From NCBI GenBank assembly GCA_015179045.1, contig WHUZ01000084.1, forward strand, positions 186,001 through 250,000: a stretch of 64,000 bases of DNA. The letters are read 5' to 3'. The position numbers were made by a program, and so were the translations under genes. The notes beneath the pieces are model-generated. The model saw only the letters and a list, made by a program, of their open reading frames with translations, made no database searches and had not been told where the DNA came from. Of this stretch, positions 1 through 10,455 are shown one piece after another. Each line of letters opens with the position of its first letter. The stretch's first letter is position 1. The DNA is from Kalaharituber pfeilii (Eukaryota > Ascomycota > Pezizomycetes > Pezizales > Pezizaceae).

Positions 1-91
1 GTGTTAGATTTATTTTGCAAGTCAGTCATAGAATTCTCCCCCATGGAACTTTCGCTTAATATAATAGGTTGCACTCAATCATGTCGAATTA

Positions 92-3000
92 ATGGAAACC
101 CTGGAACTTGCAATGGGAACTATTATTGATAGGATGGCCACTTGTGAATTCTATGCTCGCATCTATAGGACTGCATCATTTGAGGTCACATTGCATTCAG
201 ACTTGAGTGAGGCTTTTAACCGCAAGTTGGGTTCTGCTCTGGACGAACTCTATGATGCGATTTCGAAGTTTACACTCGAAGTGCAAAAATATTTTGGTAG
301 CTCGGCATCCTGTAGGTTCAACTCAGTTTGGGACAGTTTGGACCTCACTAACGAGAACCAAATTTAGGGGCAACGAAGATAGGGAATCTCTTTGTGCCTT
401 TCTCAACATCGATGCAACCATTTCTTGATGAAATAGCTAGCAAGGAGAAGGCTATTCAGGAGTATGCAGAAATGGCTACAATGAAACGGGTTATGGGTAA
501 GAACGCTATGTGAGTCCCATATGGATAGGCAGTTTTATCTAATGAGAATAGAGAGTTCCAATGATCTCAAACAAATGGAGGGTCTTTTGAATGATATCAG
601 AGGGGAACTGAAACTTTTGTCTACCCTAGACAGTAAGTGCATGATTATATTAATTTCGGTCATAAGAAATTGTTATGCAATTTGATGCTAATTGTAATGA
701 ATAAATGCAGATATTTCCATGAACATGGAAGAAAGCCTTGCGGTTACTAGGGATATCAAGGATATGGTAACTACACTTGGTATGTTTATGCACACCTGTT
801 CACTGATCTCTTCTTTAACATAAATTAGTATCGAATCAACGTCAAACAGCGGGTTGGGAAACTTTAGATTCAGACTTTAAGCAGCTTAGGAAGAATTATG
901 TAGCTAAACATAAGCTGGAGTTTGAGTTTGACCTATATATTCGAGCAGAAGGAATGATACAACAACACGATAGCAATCGCTTTGATCTACTGGACGCTGT
1001 TCAAGAATTCCTTTCAGATGCCATGCCACAAAAGGTTTGCTTTATTTTAATTAATCATTTATCTTATTTCATTTGGTGCTTGCAGCCTTGCGGGCTTTTG
1101 CTAACTTGATGAGTGATTTAAAAGGTTTGCTTGATTCAAGGTGCTGCTGGATCTGGAAAATCAACGTTCAACCATCACCTTGCACAGCAGCTATGGTCTG
1201 TCTTTGACAAAGCTTCCAATAAAGAAATTGCAGTGGTTCCAGTATTTATATCACTCTCTAGAGTATATACATCTGGAACCCATAACCAAGATCTAATAGC
1301 TGCTTTCTTTACTAAACAAGGCTTTCATAAAGACCAAATAGACCTAGTTCGGCATCAACGGCAGTTCGTATTTATCTTGGATGGTTATGATGAAATTGAA
1401 AGACGAGATCGCAACTTTTATACCGAAAATGAGCTTGATACATGGAACGCTAAAGTGGTCATTACCAGCCGACCCGAATATTTGCCTCCTGGGTATCGAA
1501 GTCAGTTTTACCCCCGTGGTCAGCCAAAACTATTACAAGAATACTACCTTGCGCCATTTTCGAAGTCAAGCATCCGGAGGTATATTTCGCAATATGTGAA
1601 GGCTAGACCTGGTCACTCAGTTGAGGAGTTCGAACAGTATATACTAAAGCCCGATGTTTGTGCCTTAGTCAGCAACCCTTTCCTACTCAAAATGACTATG
1701 ACCGTGAAACCAGCTCACAGCAAAGACAAACTCAAGCGCGGAGATTTATATCATCAGTTCATTGATTATTGGATTAACCAGGCAAAGGAGCGTTTGGATA
1801 ATGTTCAACTACCAGGAGCCCAGCGTGATGCATATACCCAGTTAACTGACATCAACTTTAGTTTTCAAGCACGATACTTTTGTCAACAATTTGCACTAAC
1901 GCTCTATCGCTGTCAGGTATTAGAAGCAACCTATGTACCTACTAGTATTTTCTCCAATGCTATACCACAAGATCAGTCATCCTGGAAACGCTTTTTAGCA
2001 AATGATGATATCAAAGTACAAATTTTACGCCTCAGTTCACCGCTTATTCGACAGGACAATTTATACCGATTTTTACACAAGTCACTACGGGACTATTTGG
2101 TAGCCGAAGTAATTTTGGAGGATGAGGCATTCAAAGGGTGTAAAGCTAATGCACTAATCAATGAGTTTCATCTTGTTGATGATCCTGGTGTTCTTGATTT
2201 CGTTGTCGAAAAAGCATGGCAATTGCAAGACTATTTTTCGACCTTTATTGAGCGATCCAAAACTGATGCAAATTTTTCCACAGCATCAGCAAATGCAATT
2301 ACAGTTCTAGTTAGAGCAGGAAGGAGCTTTGCAGGTCATGATTTGCGTGGCATACGGATTCCTAGAGCAGATATAAGTCGTGGCTTCTTTGGTCGAGCTC
2401 AATTGCAAAATGCAGACCTACGTGAGGTTCGTACATATGGAGTCAACAAAACCTCATTACTTATACAATTAGCTAATGCTCTAGAGCAGATTCATATGCA
2501 TCAAACCTGGCTTGAGAAAGCAGACCTAAGTAAAGCTAGCATGAACAATGTATCGTTTGGGGAAAGACCTTTTATGCAACTACCAGTACCTCCCAATACA
2601 TGCGCCTTCTCTCCTGACGGCCAGCTGTTTGCCTCTAGCGGTAGTGATGGCACTATACGCCTGTGGTCAGTCCCACGTCATGAAACTATCCATACCTTTG
2701 AGGGTCATGGAGGCTCGGTATGGAGTGTCACCTTCTCCCCTGACGGCCAGCTGCTTGCCTCTGGCAGTGATGATCGTACTATACGGCTGTGGTCAGTCTC
2801 ACGTCATGAAACTATCCATACCTTTGAGGGTCATAGCAGCTGGGTATGGAGTGTTGCCTTTTCTCCTGATGGCCAGCTGCTTGCCTCTGGCAGTGGTGAT
2901 CGCACTATACGCCTGTGGTCAGTCTCACGTCATGAAATTATCCATATCTTTGAGGGCCATGGCGACTCAGTATGGAGTACCACCTTTTCTCCTGATGGCC

Positions 3001-4487
3001 AGCTGCTTGCCTCTGGCAGTGATGATTGTACTATACGGTTGTGGTCGGTCCTACGTCATGAAACTATCCATACCTTTGAGGGTCATAGCGATGGGGTACG
3101 GAGTGTCACCTTCTCTCCTGATGGCCAGCTGCTTGCATCTGGCAGTGGTGATTGCACTATACGCCTGTGGTCAGTCCCACGTCATGAAACTATCCATACC
3201 TTTGAGGGTCATAGTGACTGGATACGGAGTGTCGCCTTCTCCCCTGATGGCCAGCTGCTTGCCTCTGGCAGTGATGATCGCACCATACACTTGTGGTCAG
3301 TCCCACGTCATGAAACTATCTATGCCTTCGAGGGTCATGAAAGCTCGGTACGGAGTGTCACCTTCTCTCCTGATGGCCAGCTGCTTGCCTCTGGCAGTGA
3401 TGATCGCACTATACGCCTGTGGTCAGTCCCACGTCATGAAACTATCCATGCCTCTGAGGGTCATATCAACCGGGTATGGAGTGTTGCCTTCTCCCCTGAT
3501 GGCCAGCTGCTTGCCTCTGGCAGTGATGATCGCACTGTACGCCTGTGGTCAGTCCTACATCATGAAACTATCCATACCTTTGAGGGTCATAGTGATGGGA
3601 TACAGAGTGTCACCTTCTCTCCTAACGGCCAGCTGCTTGCCTCTGGCAGTGGTGATTGCACTATACGGCTGTGGTCAGTCTCACGTCATGAAACTATCCA
3701 TACCTTTGAGGGTCATAGCGATGGGGTACGGACTGTCACCTTTTCTCCTGACGGCCAGCTGCTTGCCTCTGGCAGTAGAGATCGCACTATACGCTTGTGG
3801 TCAGTCCCACGTCATGAAACTATCCATACCTTTGAGGGTCATAGCTACGGAGTACAGAGTGTCGCCTTCTCTCCTGATGGCCAGCTGCTTGCCTCTGGCA
3901 GTGATGATTGCACTATACGGCTATGGTCAGTTCAGCGTCAAGAGGCTATCTATACCCTCAATGGCCATAGCAATCAGGTATGGAGTGTCACCTTCTCGCC
4001 TGATAGCCAGCTGCTTGCCTCTGGCAGTAGAGATCACACTATACGGCTGTGGTCAGTCCCACGTCATGAAACCATCCATATCTTTGAGGGTCATAGTCAC
4101 TCAGTATGGAGTGTCGCCTTCTCTCCTGATGGCCAGCTGCTTGCCTCTGGCAGCAGAGATTGCACTACACGGCTGTGGTCAGTCCCACGTCATGAAAGCA
4201 TCCGTACCTTTGAGAGTCATAGTGGCCCAGTATTGAGTGTCGCCTTCTCTCCTGATAGACAGCTGCTTGCCTCTGGCAGTGATATAGTACATGTATGGCA
4301 AGTACAACACAAGGCAAGCCGCACATTAGACAATCATTCCTGGGAAATTACCTGTCTATGGGCAGTGCCCCAAAACAGACTCATCCTCACGAATGTAAAC
4401 ATTCAGGATGTGATCGGGCTCGACTCACTCAATTTTCGCCTGCTTGAACAACATGGAGCAGTTGGGGAGCCTATACTCACTGAGTAA
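92..4487 (+). CDS. NACHT/WD40 NOD-like receptor (STAND protein), 5' end unresolved
   Basis: Proposed exons 92-311, 368-489, 533-632, 711-779, 829-1034 and 1125-4487 keep one frame (about 1359 aa). The last exon opens in mid-protein: Walker A GAAGSGKST lies at its start (residues ~245-253), so a start inside that exon is wrong. The N-terminal helical part resembles the regions found ahead of NACHT in fungal STAND proteins. Walker B-like LDGYDE is at ~324-329, followed by ITSRPEY. A short pentapeptide-like stretch (A-D/N-L pattern, ~nt 2330-2430, resuming at ~2515) precedes 14 WD40 repeats of 42 aa (nt 2601-4302). Known role of the family: cytosolic sensors in heterokaryon incompatibility and non-self recognition; this function is inferred. 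An upstream exon is likely: the frame stays open back to an AG at 66-67, so the Met at 92 may be internal. No frameshift or stop is seen, so it looks intact. Confidence 0.85.
2601..4302 (+). repeat. 14 tandem WD40 repeats, 126-bp unit
   Basis: Units of 126 bp (42 codons) are nearly identical at DNA level, carrying the core FSPDGQLLASGS and TIRLWSV. Because the unit length is a multiple of three and so uniform, a second forward frame is also open from 2548 to 4236; that is a shadow. Differences concentrate in the residues after GH, one residue after the next V, the SxDx positions and the residue after WSV. Confidence 0.95.
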
Positions 4488-4820
4488 GTGAAGTTGCTGT
4501 ACATACTACTGGTTGTAGGTGCTCTGGAACCGCTGGGGCCTCGTTATTTTTTCTGGCTACTAGCCTCCTTTACATAGCCTCATCGAGCGTGGCGTTTCTT
4601 CTTCTTGCTTATGATATCTTTATTCGACTAACAATCAATGATTGTGGAGGAAGTGGCCAGGGGGATTGGAGGCGCTACGTCGACCTCCGGAGGTGGGCGC
4701 AGGAGAATGAGGCCCTGTGGTGGAGCTCATGAGATGGATAGAACGTTAGGAGTTGGGGTTGGCTTACGTTACGTTACGTTATTTTCCTTTATTTTACCTC
4801 TCCCATTAATTTTATCTCCT

Positions 4821-4874
4821 GCCCATAGGGCGGCGCGCGAGTAATGTTTTTTTTTTTTTTAAAAAAAATAAAAA
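4821..4874 (+). mobile_element. Solo LINE-type 3' hairpin tail (family B)
   Basis: The segment reads GCCCATAGGGCGGCGCGCGA, then GTAATG, a run of T and a run of A. It matches the 3' end of the LINE at 8.7 kb (GCCC..GGGC inner stem, then CGAG). No clear target-site duplication was found. Confidence 0.5.
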
Positions 4875-4931
4875 TTCAATGATTACACTCTCACTGTAGT
4901 TAGCCATTCGGTGGCACCGAGTTAGAGTCCG

Positions 4932-4984
4932 CCCTGCTATAGCGAACAGCGGTAAGCCGGGGGGGTACGTGACTTAAAAATATC
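4932..4984 (+). mobile_element. Mini-retroposon, family A, copy 1
   Basis: The core starts CCCTGCTATAGCGAACAGCG and ends TACGTGACTT plus an A-rich tail. It is flanked by AGTCCG at 4926-4931 and 4985-4990. The right half of the stem is disturbed here by extra G residues, unlike in other copies. Confidence 0.6.
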
Positions 4985-5735
4985 AGTCCGTTCAGCGCGA
5001 GCCTCTCACTTATGAGCTTGTTGCACTGCCTCATTGACATCATGTGTTAGCACATTCCTATTATTTCATGAGATGATGACATTCGTACCTTGACCCAGGT
5101 TGTTTTCTAATTTTTGGGTATTGAATTTTTTGTTTTTTGGTTCACATAACCCCGCAATATACAAGCTATAAGCCTATGGCACGGAATCGGATATTGAAGT
5201 GGCCAAGTGGGATTTAATGCCATTCACCCCAACGTCACTGACCGGGATCCGGCGCACTTCTGGGAAATAAAACAACAGCCTCCTGTAAGGTCAAACCTTC
5301 ATGAAAATGTCCAACTTGTACATGGGGCTTGGAGAAGTATAGTAAGGCAACTTGAGCACCTCATTTAGCCAGTTGTAAAGTTTTGATGATACTCAATGGT
5401 GGTAGTTGCCCAATTAGGTACCCAGATTTTATGCAGATGCAAAATGGAAAGATGGCTATTTAATACCTCGTGCAAGTGCATATACATTCTACAGCATGTA
5501 CTTAAGAGATCTGGAGTGTTTCATAATGATTGGATACATATGGAACAGCTGGTGAGCTAATATCTATTTTCGCTTCTAAAAGTGAATTTTGATATTCAGT
5601 TTGGATATAATCCTAAAAATATAAGGAGTGTTCAAAAATGCTCTAGAATATCACTCTACACATAGTAGAATATATACTGAGTAGCTTGTATTGATAGGAA
5701 GTAGAGGTCAATAGGGATATCCATCTATATATATA

Positions 5736-6795
5736 TACCCAATTAGGTAGTACAAATTCCTTAATACACCATGTATGCGTGCTGGGGTCTTGAACTATAA
5801 AATTCCGGGAATATAATGAAGAGGGTATTGAGATATTAGCGGTATTCAGATTAGAAAAATCTGGACAGATTTTCCGGATTTCAGAATTTTATCAAGTCCG
5901 GAAAATCCGGTCATCTCCACACAAAATTTTATCTGGTATTTTCATGTTATAAACCAGTTAAACCGGTTTATTTTCGCGTTTTTTTGCAGAAAAAATCCGG
6001 TCGGATTTTTGCGACAACTGCATATATATGATGCATTTTGCGGGCCTTGATGCAATATTCAGGACTTGATGTGCATAAATTCCGGTGGATTTTTTGGACC
6101 CAAAACCAGTTTCCGATTTGACAAAAAATCCGATTTTCACAAGAGGGTACTCAGACTACAGACCGGATAAACTGGTTTGTCCGCCGGATTCCATTTTATA
6201 TGAGGACAGTCTAATCTGAATACCGCTATTATATAAAAATTCTTGGAGAGACTGATAATATCTGCTCAAGTATAGATAATTATATTTCCTTCTGTATAAA
6301 AGTGCCTCGAAATTTTGGTATATAACCTGCACAAATGCCATGATTATGCCCCAAAGATACCTAATACATCACTGATACCTCACTCTGCGTGCACACCATA
6401 ACTGTACTAGAAGGCTCTTCACTCGTTTCTTATTTTTGGTTACTCATTTCATATTCGCTCATGCATTCATACAGCTCGCTCATTTCCATACTTCACTCCC
6501 CACTGCTCAACTCAAGTCATAAGGAGTGATTTTGTCATCTACCCATTCACTATCTCTTCTGTAAAGTGAATAGCGCCTTTGAATCCAATTGTTCTCTTAG
6601 TTTCGTTCATTTCTAATAAAATAAGCAGACCAAATTCAAGAAATCGTGCAACTTAAAACAGGGATTATCAGACTGTCTTAAACGTGCCCATAGACTATCT
6701 TAGTACTCCGGATTTTAAATTTCTGGAGTTTCATTACTCAGGACCCCAGCACTCATACATGGTGAATTAAGGGATATGTATTGCCTAATTGGGTA
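5736..6795. mobile_element. TIR element (about 1.06 kb), no coding capacity
   Basis: The left end (5738 onward, CCCAATTAGG) and right end (reverse complement up to 6793) match for about 70 bp with scattered differences, including the shared words CACCATGTATG and GTGCTGGGGTC. TA lies at both edges (5736-5737, 6794-6795), as for TA-target elements. No transposase remains. A second element is nested inside. Confidence 0.7.
5837..6228. mobile_element. Nested MITE-like element, 392 bp
   Basis: A perfect 18-bp inverted repeat is formed by 5837-5854 (TAGCGGTATTCAGATTAG) and its reverse complement at 6211-6228. The interior is rich in CCGGATTTT words and has no credible gene. It lies inside the 5736-6795 element, so it inserted later. 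A target duplication is not clear in the AT-rich flanks. Confidence 0.65.
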
Positions 6796-7316
6796 TAAAA
6801 CAGCGTTCCCACCGGCGAAACCTACATAGATCGGAAGCACTCGGCGCGCTGACTCCTTTGATCTAAACTTTATTCCAAACTACCCAGACCCTCACGTTTC
6901 CTGAAATTTCGAGGAATCTTTACCCATAGCTACCACATCAACCCCACAGCAGGAGCCAATAAGAGCCCTCCAGACACAGATCTCCAGCCAATAAGAAGAT
7001 GCCATCAAAGAGATCAAAGAACAACCCGCCAGAGCAGCCAAAGGGAGAGGACCGAATTTCCCAAAGTAGGACAAGGAGGAGAGCGAGACCCTGTCCTGGG
7101 GTTTGTGGCTCGAGGGTGTAATCGAACAAATGTGAAAGATATATGATTTCCTTGGAGAAATTAAGGCGCAACCCGCAGTACGAATCACGGCCCAGGTCCC
7201 GAGAATTTCTCGACCTTAGCCAAGGCGTTCAAGTTCGCGCAGTGTTGGTGGGGAACCGCACAATTACAGTGTCATCAGAGGTGCAGGCAGATTGCGAGGA
7301 GAGGACACGGACCCTG
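6796..7316. other. Intergenic, no supported gene
   Basis: Short frames exist on both strands around 6890-7190, but none shows a recognisable domain, splice structure or repeat. I see nothing else here. Confidence 0.4.
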
Positions 7317-7390
7317 TTCTCGTGCCCAGACTCTCTTGGCACGCTGAAATAATTCGCGAAAGGAATAGAGTCTGGTGCCAAACTTCTCCG
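7317..7390 (-). repeat. 74-bp repeat, inverted copy of 12158-12231
   Basis: The reverse complement differs from 12158-12231 at only two or three positions. The other copy ends 3 bp before the proposed start codon of the nuclease-like gene. Similarity stops sharply on both sides. Confidence 0.85.
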
Positions 7391-7900
7391 AAATGGGGGG
7401 CTCCCCAGCCAAGAGGGCCGGAGATGCTAGCGCATGTTCCGGAGATGCTAGTGTGCTCCTTAGCGGCACTCGCATTATGCATATAAGTACTAGTAGAGAT
7501 AGCTCTCGACGAGCACCTAATATTCTATCATAATTCCTCTTCAAATTGCTCCAAAAATATCGGAGATAGAAACTAAGGGCACTAGTTATTAGTATTATAT
7601 ATGATAAAGATACTATATGCCATCTCCGAGATCATTCTGGATAATATAAGGCCAAGTTAAAAGGTAGACTTGTCTAGGCTACTCAATGCATAAACCTCTG
7701 TATAGTAGAAGAATAGGAATAAAAGCATCTCCGAAGACTGTATCACATCAGGAATAACGAAAATGTGTCCCTGACATGCGGGGGTAGTGTCATGATAATT
7801 GGATACATCCCATGTATTCGTGCGTTCTGACATTCTTCTAGCTAGTCTAGTGTTCGCATCGGTGTGAGCCTTTAACAAAATTCCTCCGACCCTACTATAA
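7391..7900. other. Intergenic, AT-rich
   Basis: It contains scattered CTCCGA/TCGGAG words like those in the tandem array at 11.1-11.9 kb (for example near 7550, 7625 and 7725), but no full unit and no gene. Confidence 0.35.
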
Positions 7901-7904
7901 ACTC

Positions 7905-8365
7905 ACTCAGGAACTGAGTAGTAGTTGTACATTATCACACCGACTCAGTCACGCCGCACATACAACCCGACCCGGCTCACTCGGCAGCCGAGTAGTACTT
8001 GTACATTCTCACACCGACTCAGTTACGCGGTACATACTTACCGACTCAACCCGACTCAAACCTGACTCGCTTAGGCGGGATTTGAATGCTAAATGCATTT
8101 ATTGGCATTGTACATCAAATATGTATGTGGGCTGCACGTATGCTACAAAACTCGATACCGACTCGACTTACACTCGTTGCGAATACTCCTCGGCTCACAC
8201 CGACTCACTGCGGAGTAGTAGTTGTACATTATCACACCGACTCAGTTACGCCGTACATAAAACTCATACCAGCTCACTCGGTAGCCGAGTCGGGTACGAT
8301 TTACGGCGTGACAAACTGACCCGAAACCCGACTCACTCAGAAAAACTGACTCAGAACTCACACCG
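7905..8365. repeat. Interspersed internal repeats (GTAGT-TGTACAT-ACCGACTCA type)
   Basis: A segment of about 45 bp, reading GAGTAGTAGTTGTACATTAT then CACACCGACTCAGTTACG, occurs three times (about 7915, 7990 and 8213) with variants. CTCACTCGG-AGCCGAGT palindromic words lie between copies. The frame at 8082-8432 runs through these repeats and is not considered a gene. Confidence 0.6.
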
Positions 8366-8666
8366 AGTGCGAACGCTATCTAAGCTAGTAGACCCAGCGT
8401 CTAAATACCTTGCTGGGAAGTCCTGCATCTGAACACCTCACTAGTAAGGCCCAATGTCCCTACTTCATATATAATTCCGTATGCCATCATGCCACTGGCA
8501 CACAACATTTAAGCTTGCATGTCTGGATGCTCGTAACGTGACAGATAACGTTATTAATGAGGCAACTCGTCAGATGCTTACATCGAATACCAATTTTAGT
8601 TACATGTGTGGTCTCAATACCTCATGCACATATACTCTAAATCTCGATATAGCAGAATGAGCTCAA

Positions 8667-8679
8667 TTTAACAGGTATT
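8667..8679. repeat. Left target-site duplication of the LINE
   Basis: ATTTAACAGGTAT here is repeated exactly at 10031-10043, on the other side of the LINE fragment. Confidence 0.85.
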
Positions 8680-8715
8680 TTTTTAGTACTCGCTAGCTGC
8701 CCTGTGGGCTATAGC
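8680..8715 (-). other. 3'-terminal hairpin of the LINE (family B type)
   Basis: On the minus strand the end reads CTCG-CTATA-GCCC-AC-AGGGC-AGCTAG-CGAG-TACT-A(7). CTCG/CGAG and GCCC/GGGC can pair as an outer and inner stem. The same layout recurs in the solo tails at 4.8, 19.2, 25.0 and 34.8 kb and, more decayed, at 23.2 kb. Confidence 0.6.
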
Positions 8716-8785
8716 GAGGTATGTTTATGTATCTAACTAGCTTAAATACAAAATGCGAACAAAGTGTGACCATGAACTGCTCTCC

Positions 8786-10030
8786 CTATTCTGCTAGCCA
8801 CTTCATCAGTCTGCTTAGAGGGTCCTCTTCCCCTTTCTTTGCCCGGGGGGGTTTCTTCACCTCCTCCATGCCCCCCAGCCACCTCCTCCGCCTTTCTTCT
8901 AGGATGTGTCTCGTTGTTTCTTCTCCCTCTCTGCACCACCTGCAGTCGGGGTCATCAGCCTTCCCAACATGCCATCTCCATGCCCTCAAACCCTTTCCCC
9001 CCAGAAATCCCGCCAGTCTCCCTGTCCTATGTCCCAGTCTCTCCAGAGGTTTGTATGATAACTCCAGCCTGTTCCTCTCCCCGGCTCTCTCCCTCCTGCC
9101 CCTCTGTCTAAGTCCCGCTTCCGTTATTATCTCCGGTTCGTTTTGTAGCGCCGTGCCCACCCTGGCCGCCTTGTCCGCCGCCTCGTTCCCGGGGATGCCT
9201 TTGTGTCCTTTAACCCATAGTACAGACAGGTCCTGGTCGCCCCGGTCTATCCTCCTCTCCCATGCCTCCCGGAGTCGGTTTGTTGCCCCGTCGTGCGTTG
9301 AGTTCCCTATCGCCGTAGCCGCCATTCTATTGATTGCGAACCTCAAGTCAGTTACGATCAATAGCTCTCCTTCTACCCTGTCCATTGCCTCGCTTATCGC
9401 AATTAGCTCCGCATCGTTCACCGTAGCATGTTCGCCTAGGTAGAATGAGGTCGCCTGGCCTCCCTGGTACATCCCCGCTCCTGCTCTGTCCCTCCTCATG
9501 CCGTCCGTGTATACGGGAGTCCACCCCTCGTCCGTAACATTGTCTATATGGTTTGTCCATTCCGTCTGATCCGCATCACGCTGTAGGGTCGGTAGGATTG
9601 CTAGTGAAAGTTCTCGACTGTGTGTCAGTGACCCTCTCAGATATAGTGCCTCCTCCTCCTCCCTTTGGAGCCTCTCCTCCGAGAACCTCAGCGCTCTCGC
9701 CTCCACGCGAGTAGCTTCCTATCTGACGAATGTATCTACGGACTCCAAGTTTGCCAGCCCCTCCACTACGTCGCGCCTGGTGCCCCAGGGTGCCTTTGTG
9801 ATCCCTCTCGCTACCGTATATTGCCACTTCTCCAGCTCTCTAATCTTCTTCTCTCTCGGTGCTCCGTGCGCATAGTCGTGCCATACCCACGCCCCCCAGG
9901 TGGCGATGTTCCGTGCGATGCTGGTGTATAGCTGTCTCTTCTTTGCCGGCTCCAACCTTGTGAGGCGTGACGCTGTCGACCACGCTGCCTTACCCAGGCT
10001 TAGCCGGCGTGTGTGGTGCTCGTTGAATTT
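8786..10030 (-). pseudogene. LINE reverse transcriptase C-terminus plus RNase H, one nonsense codon
   Basis: The minus-strand frame runs from the truncated RT region (LLNKFNEHHTRRLSLGKAAW onward) to a stop at 8786, broken by a single in-frame TAG at 9719-9721. RNase H acidic residues are visible in YTDG, DAEL, VTD and GNEAADKA. A knuckle of CRWC followed by GEETTRHILE lies near the end. The part of the frame above 10030 is minisatellite, not LINE. With one nonsense codon the copy is fairly young, but it has no RT core or endonuclease. Confidence 0.85.
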
Positions 10031-10324
10031 ATTTAACAGGTATGGCAGGTGCCGCTCAACGGTGGGAGATGAGCTGCATTTCACAGGTATGGAAGGCCTC
10101 CCTTGGCGGTGCGAGAGGTGGCAGAATGAGCCAAATTTGACTGGTATGACAGGTCCTATACGACGGTGCGAGAGGTGGCAGAATGTGCTGAATTTGACAG
10201 GTATGAGAGGTCCTATATGACGGTGCGAGATATGGCAGAATGAGCTCAATTTAACACGTGTGTCAGGTCCTATGCGACGGTACGAGATGTGGCAACATGA
10301 GCTGAATTTGACAGGTACGACAGC

Positions 10325-10357
<33 letters not shown>

Positions 10358-10455
10358 CATCACGTAACCCTGCTTGCAGCGCCAAGCCATGGCAGGGTGA
10401 CAGCTTCTATATGATGGTGCGAGAGATATGGCAGAATGAGCCGAATTTGGCTCTT
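10031..10455. repeat. 57-bp minisatellite, about 6 units, interrupted
   Basis: The unit begins ATTTGACAGGTATGACAGGT and ends GTGGCAGAATGAGCTGA. One unit end is found at 8655-8679, left of the LINE. Units follow from 10031 to about 10319, and one is interrupted by a mini-retroposon at 10333-10398. The unit is a multiple of three and so is open on the minus strand, but I see no gene. Confidence 0.8.
10333..10398 (-). mobile_element. Mini-retroposon, family A, copy 2
   Basis: A 14-bp exact target duplication GACAGCTTCTATAT lies at 10319-10332 and 10399-10412. The minus-strand core (10398-10357, 42 nt) begins ACCCTGCCATGGC, has GCAGGGT 3' of a loop, then TACGTGATGT and a poly-A that becomes (AT)n. 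ACCCTGC/GCAGGGT is a perfect 7-bp stem. Confidence 0.85.

Larger units (their letters stand above)
4488..5735. other. Intergenic region with two small retroposon copies
   Basis: Downstream of the receptor gene there is a possible alternative 3' exon (4519-4732), a hairpin-tail repeat (4821-4874) and a mini-retroposon (4932-4984). The rest is AT-rich with no supported gene. Confidence 0.5.
8680..10030 (-). mobile_element. 5'-truncated Tad1/I-like LINE insertion
   Basis: A 1351-bp insertion is bounded by 13-bp exact duplications (8667-8679, 10031-10043). Read on the minus strand it has the end of a reverse-transcriptase ORF, an RNase H domain, a C-terminal zinc-knuckle, a short 3' UTR, a hairpin and about seven A. 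It landed in a 57-bp minisatellite, which it splits. Truncation at the 5' end is the usual outcome of target-primed reverse transcription. Confidence 0.9.

Noticed and set aside
1131..1133. Start of the NACHT/WD40 protein at the TTG before IQGAAGSGK
   Set aside because: The codon lies inside an exon whose frame begins at 1125 after a splice acceptor; upstream exons join in frame and carry the N-terminal domain.
2548..4236. Second long frame through the WD40 array
   Set aside because: It is open only because the 126-bp unit is repeated almost unchanged; its product is a periodic artefact.
9719..10249. A reverse-transcriptase protein starting at 10249
   Set aside because: The part above 10030 is the 57-bp minisatellite; the LINE begins inside the right target duplication at 10030/10031.
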